Positions 17,441-25,182 of a stretch of 64,000 nt of DNA are shown here, one piece after another. The first letter of the stretch is position 1; every line of letters starts with the position of its first letter. The position numbers and the translations under genes were made by a program. This DNA comes from Maricurvus nonylphenolicus (lineage in GTDB: Bacteria > Pseudomonadota > Gammaproteobacteria > Pseudomonadales > Cellvibrionaceae): the NCBI RefSeq assembly GCF_042854845.1, contig NZ_AP031499.1:170428-234427 (forward strand), given 5' to 3'. The notes beneath the pieces were generated by a model. That model did no database searches and was not told where the DNA came from. It saw nothing but the letters and a program-made list of their open reading frames with translations.

Positions 17441-18799
17441 TTATCCTTTTGGAATCTTGGTTTTTACAAAGTCTGGAAGTTCACTTTCGTTGTCTTTGTA
17501 GAGTGAATAAGGGAGCATTTTAACAATATTTTCATACCAATCTTTTACTCCTTCTGAATAATTTGAAGTTGTATCCGGTAGGTCATATTCGATGAAGTGA
17601 GTAAAGCGAAACCAAGGCCCTACAGAATGATGAAACAATCTAAAACTCAATTCAGTATCAACATATCCTTCATCTAACAGCTTTTTTAGATCAGAGAAAA
17701 ATTGTAGTACAGTGGCAATTTTATTGTAGTTTTCTTCCCCAATATCTTTCCTAAGTTGGTTTATCTTTATTTTCTCTTTTGGCCCGGAATCAGAAAGAAT
17801 GTCAGGATATTTATTCACAATGATCTGCCAAGCAAATAAGCGCACTTGACGAAGTTCACCGCGCCATTGGCTATGAAGAGATAGTGTCATTTCTCGTCGT
17901 TCTTGCTTTGTCAGTACTGCTCCCGTTGCCAAAGAACTATTAATTTGTTCTTCATAGGTTGGGCTATAGTCATTTTCTTTAACGATTTGATGAAGGCTTT
18001 TCGAATTGAGTTTTAAGACTCTAAGAACAATAAAAGTTGGAAAAACTGAATCCGGTATAGGAGATCCATTTTTGACGGCTGTTTTGTAGCAAACCCTTGC
18101 CATAGCCCACAAAAAATCAGCATCCCAATTTATGGAGTAACGTAATGAATCACGAAGATATTTGATGTCAATATCGTTGCTTTTTATCGAGCGGCCAAGT
18201 CTGGTGATGTATCCGAGATAGTTGGTGAGGAGTGAATGCTGTGAGTGCCCACCAACATCATCTCCCACATAGTACTGTTTGTTGGCACCTATGGGGTAGA
18301 TAAACCCGGCAGCAATGAAATAGACAGATACCTCTCGTCTAATAATTCGCTCTTTCATACTGTAGACAGCGTTTCTTACATATAAAAAATCTGTAGAGAA
18401 ATATTCGTCTATATATTCTTTGGTGATTAACCTTATTCGCTCTTCTTTTTCAGCCTCCGTTTTCAGTCTGGCTTGCTCTTTGAAAGCATCGAGTTCGCTT
18501 TTCGTTTGCCTGAGCGTCTTGCTTTGGAGTTGTATAGTGATTCCTAGACCAATTAATGCGATGGTCGCAACTAGGGGATTTAATAGCCCTCCAATGTAGT
18601 CACCAAATGCCCCCCATTCTGCTTGTTCGGAACTGTAGCCCCCATCAAACTGGCTAGTATAAAGCCACAATAAAGCACTGACTGCCATGCCTACAGCAAA
18701 CACTGCATAGAGAAGAAACCGGTATTCATAATATCGGCTTGGTATTATTCTTCTCAGTTTCGAAAAACATACTTTGATCTTGCGTCGTTTATGTATCAT
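17441..18799 (-). CDS. Membrane protein of the putative AbiC / abortive infection type
   Basis: 452 residues. Two N-terminal membrane helices (about 28-47 and 72-90) enclose the segment WGAFGDYIGGLLNPL, the hallmark of the putative phage abortive infection family (PF16872, putAbiC-like). A short coiled coil follows (about 93-122), then a large soluble domain. The late segment FFSDLKKLLDEGYVDTELSFRLF resembles DUF4760-like proteins. Lone minus-strand gene between IS66 and an Abi-C gene on the plus strand. AT-rich relative to the conjugation module, suggesting separate origin. Defence role is inferred. Confidence 0.65.
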   Translation of the reverse strand: MIHKRRKIKVCFSKLRRIIPSRYYEYRFLLYAVFAVGMAVSALLWLYTSQFDGGYSSEQAEWGAFGDYIGGLLNPLVATIALIGLGITIQLQSKTLRQTKSELDAFKEQARLKTEAEKEERIRLITKEYIDEYFSTDFLYVRNAVYSMKERIIRREVSVYFIAAGFIYPIGANKQYYVGDDVGGHSQHSLLTNYLGYITRLGRSIKSNDIDIKYLRDSLRYSINWDADFLWAMARVCYKTAVKNGSPIPDSVFPTFIVLRVLKLNSKSLHQIVKENDYSPTYEEQINSSLATGAVLTKQERREMTLSLHSQWRGELRQVRLFAWQIIVNKYPDILSDSGPKEKIKINQLRKDIGEENYNKIATVLQFFSDLKKLLDEGYVDTELSFRLFHHSVGPWFRFTHFIEYDLPDTTSNYSEGVKDWYENIVKMLPYSLYKDNESELPDFVKTKIPKG

Positions 18800-19097
18800 G
18801 TCATTTTTAGGGTGATTTATGCTTTATTCGCGTTAAAACTAGATCGTGGATATTTTCAATGCTATCAAGGTTAAATTACGAATTTGTCACAAAATTTGGG
18901 GAACTAAAGTCATTGAGTAATAACTATATTATATAAAATATGTATTTTATATTGCTTAATGTTATTTCTGGCGGCTAAAAGCTAGTTATTAATAAGGGTT
19001 TTGCTAGACAAGCACTAATTTTTAGTTTGCATGTAGATCATAATCTAGCTTGCATTCAGGGGCTGCTATAAATACATCCTGCCGCAGCCTAAACAAT
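18800..19097. other. AT-rich divergent intergenic region
   Basis: Holds the promoters for two divergent Abi-like genes. It is strongly A/T-rich, with a long TATATTATATAAAATATG stretch near 18924-18942. I see no clear operator or open frame. Confidence 0.4.
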
Positions 19098-19943
19098 ATG
19101 GAGAATTTTTCAAATAGAATGGAATTACCTATATCAGATCTAGTCATTGTGGCTATTTCTAAGCTTATCGATGATGCGCAAGTCGAATCCAGAGAACCTA
19201 CTCACTATGACTTAGGGGTTCAAATTGGCAAAGCCGGTCTTACATCAGCAGATCCAAAGCATCAAGGCCAAACTGTCGGAAAAGCCAAGCGTCTTCGCGC
19301 CACATTAAATTGGGCTATAGAAAGTAATCCCCAAGCTGGAGCGAGATTGATAGAGCTAGTGTTATCTCATGTTAAAGCCGTAGGTGGATTTAGAACGACC
19401 TCACCTAACTATGTTGGTCATGAACAAATTCTTAATGCAATAAGTGCGTTCGACTCGGAGGGCTTCTCGCTTTCAGAGAATGGTGATATTCGTCCCAAGA
19501 TTTTAGATAACCTGAAAGGTCGGCACTTAACCGAGGCTTTGCAAGCTTATGCTCAAAGAGCAAAACATGGATCGGAAGATGCAGCCTTGCTCTCAGGAAC
19601 AGGTAAGGATCTTCTTGAAGCTACGGCAAAACACATTATTCACACCAAGTTCGGCGCGCACCCAGCGAATGCGAACTTTCCAACCTTGATGGGACAAGCC
19701 TATGCTGCCCTTCAAATGGCAACACCGGAAACACCAAAAGAACCAAATGAGCCAGCTATAAGGGACTATGAACGAGCAGTTTTTAGTATGGCCACTGCTA
19801 TAAATCGAGTAAGAAATAAGGAAGGTACTGGGCACGGTAGACTATGTATTTCAGCACTGAGTGATGTTGAAGCACATGGCATCATAGAGTCTGTTGGTGT
19901 TGTGACAGAGTTTCTATTGAATCGTCTTCATGCGAGTAGCTAA
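19098..19943 (+). CDS. Abortive infection family protein (Abi-C domain)
   Basis: 281 residues from ATG 19098; a TTG at 19050 extends the frame but lacks support. The C-terminal half matches the Abi_C domain (PF14355): LLSGTGKDLLEATAKHIIH, a central helix LMGQAYAALQM, then AINRVRNKEGTGHGR and a final helix EAHGIIESVGVVTEFLL. The HGR motif after the RNKEG turn is typical. The N-terminal half is not recognised. Family members are predicted phage-exclusion effectors. The gene is followed by three small genes in the same direction. Confidence 0.75.
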   Translation: MENFSNRMELPISDLVIVAISKLIDDAQVESREPTHYDLGVQIGKAGLTSADPKHQGQTVGKAKRLRATLNWAIESNPQAGARLIELVLSHVKAVGGFRTTSPNYVGHEQILNAISAFDSEGFSLSENGDIRPKILDNLKGRHLTEALQAYAQRAKHGSEDAALLSGTGKDLLEATAKHIIHTKFGAHPANANFPTLMGQAYAALQMATPETPKEPNEPAIRDYERAVFSMATAINRVRNKEGTGHGRLCISALSDVEAHGIIESVGVVTEFLLNRLHASS

Positions 19944-20007
19944 TTCGCTGAACTAAAGATTGCCCTCTGTCAGCGACAAACATCAAGTAGAAAAGGATTA
20001 TTGAGAA

Positions 20008-20142
20008 ATGACTGTTAGAGAAGATACTCCCAAAAAATGCCCAGCATGTAATAGTAGCTTTGTTACTGAAACATTGAGCAGCTGGATTTGTGCTGACTGT
20101 GGTGCAACTAAGGAGAACCCCACTAGTAGAAAAAGAAAGTAA
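20008..20142 (+). CDS. 44-residue zinc-ribbon miniprotein
   Basis: Starts MTVREDTPKKCPACNSS and contains CPAC and CADC pairs 20 residues apart, the layout of a small zinc ribbon, with a basic tail (SRKRK). AAGGA lies 10-13 bp before the ATG. It ends 6 bp before the next gene, so the two probably share a transcript. Too short for routine gene calling; the paired cysteines and tight spacing are the evidence that it is real. Function unknown. Confidence 0.6.
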   Translation: MTVREDTPKKCPACNSSFVTETLSSWICADCGATKENPTSRKRK

Positions 20143-20148
20143 CTCACA

Positions 20149-20541
20149 ATGTCATCATCTAAAAGAAAGCTTTTAGGAAGTAGTGATCTTAAAAGATTAT
20201 ATGAGATTACTAACCCCAAACTCTCTCCTAAACCAAAACTACTTCTGGTTGTTCGAGAACTGGACAAGGAATGGTCTATTGAAAGTAACCATTCTTTACG
20301 CGGGTACAGAGGGTGCCAGACCAATCTCGCCGCCAGAGTTAGGCAATATGAATCAAGAAATATGTGGCCAGGTCACGTAGAGCTCGGCATTGGTATATTT
20401 GAAAACGAGCAGCTAGTTGATGTTCTAAAGGCTGTGGACTTAGGCTATAAACCGGATGACACTCCAAAATCTACATTGCCTCTTGACGATATGCTCGGGG
20501 CTATGGGGCTGACCAGAAATGACATCCAAAGACCAAAGTAG
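20149..20541 (+). CDS. Hypothetical protein, 130 residues
   Basis: Not recognised. It is a soluble, basic protein starting MSSSKRKLLGSSDLKRLYEI, with a short central beta-like stretch (PKLLLVVRELDKEWSI) and an acidic-hydrophobic C-terminal part. It follows the 44-residue zinc-ribbon gene by 6 bp and is likely co-transcribed with it and perhaps with the Abi-C gene upstream. Confidence 0.6.
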   Translation: MSSSKRKLLGSSDLKRLYEITNPKLSPKPKLLLVVRELDKEWSIESNHSLRGYRGCQTNLAARVRQYESRNMWPGHVELGIGIFENEQLVDVLKAVDLGYKPDDTPKSTLPLDDMLGAMGLTRNDIQRPK

Positions 20542-20623
20542 TGGAAAGCGTATAAAACCACATGCTTGCTTTGATATTCAGCAACTCAAATTTTTGCAGC
20601 ATTGTGCGATATAGGGAACTGTC

Positions 20624-21106
20624 GTGTTGGAAGGAATCATCAAACCTATTATTAGTTGGCTTTTGAATTTATTGACACTCGGATATCGTGATCGGAGGGT
20701 GGCTGACAAAGAACTGTTTTGTAAACTTTACAGTGAGTTGCCACTCGATAGCGATCAAGTTTTTTTGCTAAAAGAACATGATTTCAATCAAGCATTTTCT
20801 TTCGAGTATCTAAGACCTCTTAATTATGTCGTGGCTGACTGGATTAATCCTGTAAATAGATTTCACAATTGTCTGGTGGAAAGACGAAAGAAAAAATTTG
20901 TTGAGAAGCTTAAAATATTTTTAGATGAACTGTCCCAACATACTGCAATGGAAGAAAGTGGTTTGGTATCGATAGGATTAAATGATCAAGGAGCAAGAGA
21001 AAAGGTTATTATTAAAATAGGAAAGCGGTTAAATAAATTATCTTCCTCTGCATATAGCGATTATGAGCGGTTCATTGTGTCATACAAAAAAGAAATAAAT
21101 TCATAG
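20624..21106 (+). CDS. Hypothetical protein with N-terminal hydrophobic segment, 160 residues
   Basis: Not recognised. GTG start at 20624 preceded by AGGGA. The N-terminus (MLEGIIKPIISWLLNLLTLGY) is an amphipathic or membrane-associated helix. The rest is helical and charged, with a lysine-rich KKKFVEKLK region. A/T-rich like its neighbours. Confidence 0.55.
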   Translation: MLEGIIKPIISWLLNLLTLGYRDRRVADKELFCKLYSELPLDSDQVFLLKEHDFNQAFSFEYLRPLNYVVADWINPVNRFHNCLVERRKKKFVEKLKIFLDELSQHTAMEESGLVSIGLNDQGAREKVIIKIGKRLNKLSSSAYSDYERFIVSYKKEINS

Positions 21107-21187
21107 AGGGATCTTGTTTCTGAAAAGACTACAAAAACCAGCAATAAGTGTTTTTCGAAAAAATATATGAATTTGGATATCGGTAAT

Positions 21188-21403
21188 TCATATGAAAACA
21201 TCTTTTTCACTAGACAGTGTTGATTGCTCTTTGAAAGATCGCACTTCTGACTCCAAATAGAACACTTTCCCGAATCGTTTATACCAAGGTAATTCGGGAT
21301 GCTCTTCGGTGCATCGCCATTTCTTGAGCGTCATGGGGGATAGGGACAACAGTGTGGCAGCCTGTTTGGCCGATAGCTCGTTGTCATTTTCTTCTGTATG
21401 CAC
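21188..21403 (-). CDS. Excisionase-like small HTH protein
   Basis: 71 residues, GTG start preceded by GGAG. The core LSAKQAATLLSLSPMTLKKWR with YKRFGKVFYLESEVRSF is the MerR-like winged helix (HTH_17) of excisionases and AlpA-like regulators, including the typical wing GKVFY followed by a helix. It could act as the directionality factor for the integrase, or as a regulator. Confidence 0.75.
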   Translation of the reverse strand: MHTEENDNELSAKQAATLLSLSPMTLKKWRCTEEHPELPWYKRFGKVFYLESEVRSFKEQSTLSSEKDVFI

Positions 21404-21537
21404 GTGTGGTGACTCCTGTAAACCGGAAGTTCACTGTAGCAACCCCATCATCCTATTACGGCCAGAAATCTTTCATAGTGCTAAAAAAGTAAATGGATTC
21501 CTAATCTCTATAGATTTCTTTGAAAGATCCCAAAAGC

Positions 21538-21960
21538 TCACACAGCGACAGAATGTTGCTGCTCAATTAAATTATTCAGCCACTGGCGCAGAAAACTATT
21601 AAGCTCCTTACGCAAGGAGGGAATCACCTTCCCAGGCTCAGGGAACACTTGCTGATAAATCGGCGGTATCGACATTTCAAAGGTGAAGGCCTCCACCACC
21701 TTCTGAGCGGGGTAGATCAACACCACCATTTCAGGGTCTTTGCATAGATCACCGTTCTGCTCAAAGTAATGACCCAGCGACACTGCAATACCATGCTCAT
21801 TACCAGACGCACCATCCAGCCCCGGTAAGCGCTCAACCACCCAATCCATCAAATTGGCCATCTCACTGCGGCGCGTCTGGTCAGGTACAACACCTTCCTT
21901 AGAAATAACCCCCAGTTTAACCAGCCGATCATAGTTGGTTTCATATACCGTCTTTCTCAT
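21538..21960 (-). CDS. Conserved ICE accessory protein, DUF6908-like
   Basis: 140 residues. The central stretch AVSLGHYFEQNGDLCKDPEMVVLIYP resembles DUF6908-type proteins often seen on conjugative elements; the assignment is from memory and not certain. No membrane segment or catalytic motif is visible. Same strand as the excisionase-like and CsrA genes. Confidence 0.55.
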   Translation of the reverse strand: MRKTVYETNYDRLVKLGVISKEGVVPDQTRRSEMANLMDWVVERLPGLDGASGNEHGIAVSLGHYFEQNGDLCKDPEMVVLIYPAQKVVEAFTFEMSIPPIYQQVFPEPGKVIPSLRKELNSFLRQWLNNLIEQQHSVAV

Positions 21961-22338
21961 AACCCTATCCTCACTTTATTAATCGAGCGCAGCGCCCGCC
22001 TGCGCTTCTGACCCGCTGGCGAAGCGTGGGGGTAGCAAGTGGCCAGTGGCTCACCGGAAGCCGCAGCTAAGTGAACGAGCAAAGCGAGAGAATCTGAACG
22101 GGTGAGGAAGCGCGAAGCCTTGCACTTGCCAGGCGCGTGGGGCAAAGCCCCTAGCAAGATAACTTTGAAGTTATCGAATCCACTCAGCCGACCGGAGGGC
22201 GGAGACGTTAGCGATTGTGAGGGCGTCAGTCCCGCCACGCGGGATGAGCGACTAGCGAACCCGGTAAAGCGCGTACAACGCCCAGGTTTGATGAAGAATT
22301 AATGAAAATGGCGCTATTCGAGACAAGTGACGCTCAGG
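21961..22338. other. GC-rich, hairpin-dense noncoding region
   Basis: 378 bp without a credible gene. Several close hairpins: GGGGCAAAGCCCC (22139-22151), GATAACTTTGAAGTTATC (22158-22175) and TCCCGCCACGCGGGA (22231-22245). Base composition differs sharply from the A/T-rich cargo to the left. Could be a structured RNA, an origin of transfer or a replication region; nothing here decides. Confidence 0.45.
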
Positions 22339-22518
22339 CTACTTCCTTTCATCCCTTTCTCTCTGAATTTTGTTGTATATCTCCTCTCTATGAACATCAA
22401 CCTCTTTAGGCGCATTCACGCCAATACGGACTTGATTGCCCTTTACCCCTAACACCGTGGCAGTGACTTCATCACCAATCATCAGGGCTTCCCCAATCCG
22501 TCGGGTCAATATCAACAT
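22339..22518 (-). CDS. csrA: ICE-borne CsrA/RsmA post-transcriptional regulator
   Basis: 59 residues, essentially full CsrA: MLILTRRIGEALMIGDEV, then the conserved VKGNQVRIGVNAPKEVDVHREEIY. The RNA-binding residues L4, R6 and R44-equivalent (HREE) are kept. AAAGGAGC precedes ATG 22518. Such extra CsrA copies are known on conjugative elements, where they may regulate element or host mRNAs by binding GGA motifs. Confidence 0.95.
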   Translation of the reverse strand: MLILTRRIGEALMIGDEVTATVLGVKGNQVRIGVNAPKEVDVHREEIYNKIQRERDERK

Positions 22519-22545
22519 ATCCTTAGCTCCTTTCAAATAATGCGA

Positions 22546-22563
22546 TGTCGCGCATGTGCGACA
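22546..22563. promoter_or_regulatory. Inverted repeat between csrA and the XRE gene
   Basis: TGTCGC and GCGACA flank a 6 bp centre in the 68 bp divergent gap. A second partial dyad, GTCTC...GAGAC (22578-22593), overlaps the XRE start codon. Either could be an operator of the XRE protein. Confidence 0.5.
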
Positions 22564-22586
22564 GAGTATAACTTAAAGTCTCTCAT

Positions 22587-22793
22587 ATGAGACAACTACG
22601 TGGCCGATTGGCAATATTCATTAAAACAAAGCGCGGAGACCAACCCCTACGCGACTTTGCCAAGCGCTACGGCCTATCAAAAGACACCGTTTCACGCATA
22701 GAAAGTGAAGAACAAAACGTCACCATCGACACCCTGCAACATATGTGTAAGGTCTTCCATTGTGACATTTCAGACCTATTCCCACCGGATTAG
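22587..22793 (+). CDS. XRE-family (Cro/CI-type) regulator
   Basis: 68 residues, a single HTH_3 domain: FAKRYGLSKDTVSRIESEEQNVTIDTLQHMCKVF. No clear ribosome site precedes the ATG. It is divergent to csrA and lies just before the 37 bp repeat array. Confidence 0.88.
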   Translation: MRQLRGRLAIFIKTKRGDQPLRDFAKRYGLSKDTVSRIESEEQNVTIDTLQHMCKVFHCDISDLFPPD

Positions 22794-22925
22794 CCAGTTT
22801 AACCTCAACCTATCTACTGCTGACTTCCAACAAGTTGAAACAGAGCCGGTTACGAAGGATAATCCCTACTAAGCGGGTTGTCCCGTGAGGCATCAGGCTC
22901 AAGTGCTCGGCAAACAGATCAAAAA

Positions 22926-23160
22926 AGATTAAATAGACGACATTAAGCAAATAGACCGAAAAAAGACTAAACAGACGAAATCAAGCAAACAGACCGAAAT
23001 AGACTAAGCAGACAAAATCAAGCAAACAGACCGAAATAGACTAAGCAGACAAAATTAAGCAAACAGACCGAAATAGACTAAGCAGACAAAATTAAGCAAA
23101 TAGACCGCAAAAAGACTAAATAGACGAATCAAAGAGATTAAATAGACAAATAAGCCAATA
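22926..23160. repeat. 37 bp tandem (iteron-like) repeat array
   Basis: Five adjacent units begin at 22946, 22984, 23021, 23058 and 23095. The first is 38 bp and the rest 37 bp. Units 3 and 4 are identical and unit 2 differs by one base. Partial units starting AGATTAAATAGAC flank the array at 22926 and 23134. Each unit holds AGAC three times at 10 and 9 bp steps, so the sites lie on one face of the helix. There are no unique spacers. The arrangement resembles iterons of a replication or partition site. Confidence 0.85.
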
Positions 23161-23181
23161 GCCTTTTACACAGCCTGATAG

Positions 23182-23190
23182 TTATCCACC
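23182..23190 (+). promoter_or_regulatory. DnaA-box-like site
   Basis: TTATCCACC differs from the consensus DnaA box TTATCCACA by its last base and lies 22 bp past the iteron-like array. One such match is weak alone; the pairing with iterons gives it weight. Confidence 0.4.
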
Positions 23191-23313
23191 TCTTCTGAGG
23201 GTTCGGTCATGAAACTATCGTTTAGCATTTCGGCGACGTTCAAGGAGTGGGTTTTAAAACTGAGTTTTAGTTTTGATCGCTCTGGTACTGGCAAAGAAAT
23301 GGAACATTGACGA

Positions 23314-23339
23314 AAAAGCCCGCTATCCAGCGGGCTTTT
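23314..23339 (+). terminator. Palindromic terminator, left copy (IS1182 target)
   Basis: AAAAGCCCGC and GCGGGCTTTT flank the loop TATCCA, a perfect rho-independent-type hairpin. The same 26 bases recur at 24919-24944 on the other side of the IS. Confidence 0.85.
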
Positions 23340-24918
23340 CAGACTGCTGACAAAGCCCTGGCATCTTCACTGGGGCTTTTTCATAATGGGTCATGCTAAA
23401 AGATCGCCCCCAAACCCAATCCGAACTTGAGTTTGTCTGTATTGATGAACTTGTCCCTCAAGACCACTTACTGCGTAAGATCGAAGCCAAGGTGGATTTC
23501 AGTTTCATCCATCCACTGGTCAAAGACTATTACTGTGACAATAATGGTCGCCCCGCCTTAGATCCAACGCTGATGTTTAAGCTGTTGTTTCTAGGCTATC
23601 TGTTTGGCGTTCGTAGCGAACGACAACTCATTCGTGACGTGCAGGTGAATGTGGCTTACCGCTGGTTTCTCGGTTTAAGTCTGACCGACAAAGTCCCCGA
23701 TGCGTCCACGCTCAGCCAAAACCGCATCCGCCGTTTTAATGATTCAGAAGTGTACCAGCAGATTTTTGATGAGATTGTGCTGCAAGCAATGCAGCGCAAA
23801 CTGGTGGGTGGTCATACCCTCTACACAGATTCGACCCATTTAAAAGCCAATGCCAACAAGAACAAGCACCTGAAGGTACAAGCGACCACGGAACGACAAG
23901 CCTATATGGATGACCTCGACAAGGCGGTAGCGGAGGATCGCATTGCCCATGGAAAAAAGCCCTTAGCGCCGCCATCGAAGCCACCACAGGCGCGGGAGAT
24001 TAAACAAAGCACCACCGATCCCGACAGTGGTTTTATGGTGCGCGACCAAAAACCTCAGGGCTTCTTTTATCTGGATCACCGCACCGTCGACAGTCGCTGT
24101 AACATCATCACCGATGTGCATGTCACCGCAGGCAATGTGCATGATGCGGTGCCTTACCTCTCACGGCTGGACCGTCAGGCAGAGCGCTTCGGTTTTGACC
24201 TGCAAGCGGTTGGTGTCGATGCCGGTTACTTCACCGCTGCGGTCTGCAAAGGCGTTGAAGATCGTCACCTCTACGCCGTGATGGGTTATCGACGACCGAC
24301 ACACAAGAAAGGGTATTTTTACAAACGTGAATACCAATACGACTCTGATCAAGACACTTACACATGTCCGCAGGGTGAGGTTCTAATCTATAAAACCACC
24401 AGTCGGGAAGGTTACCGGCACTACCAATCAGACCCCGAGGTCTGTATTAAATGCCCAGTAAGAGAGCGTTGCACTCGTAACAAGCAGTGCGTTAAAACGA
24501 TCACCCGTCACGTATGGGAAGACAGCAAAGAGCGCATCAATCAACATCGACTTACGCCTGAAGGCAAAGCCATTTATGTTCGCCGTAAAGAAACGGTTGA
24601 AAGGAGCTTTGCTGACGCCAAGCAGTTACATGGTTATCGGTATGCCCGCTTTAGAGGGAAAAACAAGGTTCAGGCTCAGTGCTTACTGGCGGCAGCGGCT
24701 CAAAACATGAAAAAGATCGCTCAAATGGCTGCCTGAAGCCAAATATAAGGTTTACCTGCCAAATATTACACTCAAGGATGCCCGAGAAGCCTTCAAAAGT
24801 GGCTTCAGCTCTTATAAAGGTAATCCCGGCAACTATACGATAAGTGAGACAAATAGAATCTGCAGGGCTTAAAAACAATAAACCCCAGCAAAAATGCCGG
24901 GGCTTTGTCAGCAGTCTG
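23340..24918 (+). mobile_element. IS1182-family insertion sequence, copy A (1,579 bp)
   Basis: The ends are inverted repeats CAGACTGCTGACAAAGCCC, with similarity continuing for about 40 bases. Both ends continue into terminator-like hairpins, such as AAACCCC...GGGGCTTT at the right end. The flanks are direct copies of a 26 bp palindromic terminator. A second copy lies inverted at 62420-63998 with the same length and an identical transposase. Confidence 0.9.
23393..24736 (+). CDS. IS1182-family transposase, copy A
   Basis: 447 residues. The N-terminal DUF772-type region (NNGRPALDPTLMFKLLFLGYLFGV) is followed by the DDE core, with D in LYTDSTHLKANA, D in AVGVDAGYFT and E in RRKETVERSFADAK. A cysteine cluster (CIKCPVRERC) is typical of the family. 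The frame is complete. Confidence 0.93.
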   Translation: MLKDRPQTQSELEFVCIDELVPQDHLLRKIEAKVDFSFIHPLVKDYYCDNNGRPALDPTLMFKLLFLGYLFGVRSERQLIRDVQVNVAYRWFLGLSLTDKVPDASTLSQNRIRRFNDSEVYQQIFDEIVLQAMQRKLVGGHTLYTDSTHLKANANKNKHLKVQATTERQAYMDDLDKAVAEDRIAHGKKPLAPPSKPPQAREIKQSTTDPDSGFMVRDQKPQGFFYLDHRTVDSRCNIITDVHVTAGNVHDAVPYLSRLDRQAERFGFDLQAVGVDAGYFTAAVCKGVEDRHLYAVMGYRRPTHKKGYFYKREYQYDSDQDTYTCPQGEVLIYKTTSREGYRHYQSDPEVCIKCPVRERCTRNKQCVKTITRHVWEDSKERINQHRLTPEGKAIYVRRKETVERSFADAKQLHGYRYARFRGKNKVQAQCLLAAAAQNMKKIAQMAA

Positions 24919-24944
24919 AAAAGCCCGCTATCCAGCGGGCTTTT
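24919..24944 (+). terminator. Palindromic terminator, right copy (IS1182 target)
   Basis: Exact repeat of 23314-23339, followed by two further T residues. Before insertion one terminator stood here. Confidence 0.85.
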
Positions 24945-24945
24945 T

Positions 24946-25110
24946 TATGTCTGCGTCTGCGAAGCAGAAGAACACCACGGGTTGCCTGCTGTTCCACTGG
25001 GTATCGTTATTGCGAACCTTGTGCGCAATGCTTTCCAGCATACACAAGCTGGTGAAATCTGTTTTGATGTCGCATCCGAAATTCTGATCAAAACTACGGA
25101 TGCGGGATAA
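24946..25110 (+). pseudogene. Remnant of a sensor histidine kinase ATPase domain
   Basis: The frame reads VPLGIVIANLVRNAFQHT, a clear N-box of histidine kinases, and stops at TTDAG, where the G1 box (D-x-G-x-G) would continue. No start codon, dimerisation domain or rest of the ATPase domain is present, so this is a fragment. Its TAA (25108-25110) abuts the BlaI operator. Confidence 0.65.
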
Positions 25111-25145
25111 AACCTATTGACGGTCGGTTTTATGTGGGCAATAAT
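25107..25145 (+). promoter_or_regulatory. BlaI-type operator over the promoter of the metal-efflux regulators
   Basis: ATAAAACC (25107-25114) and GGTTTTAT (25126-25133) are outer arms of a dyad, with AAACCTA and TCGGTTT as inner core. A promoter overlaps it: TTGACG (25117-25122), 17 bp, AATAAT (25140-25145). Binding of BlaI here would block the promoter. Two related dyads lie in the gene starting at 26523. Confidence 0.8.
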
Positions 25146-25182
25146 TGTCCGCATATCCAAGTATTAATTTGAAGGTTGTTCT

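Noticed and set aside
22102..22302. Frames on both strands in the GC-rich structured region
   Set aside because: Composition is low-quality, hairpins run through them and no start signal is seen.
22926..23160. Repeat array considered as a CRISPR array
   Set aside because: The 37 bp units are directly adjacent with no unique spacers and no cas genes are nearby.
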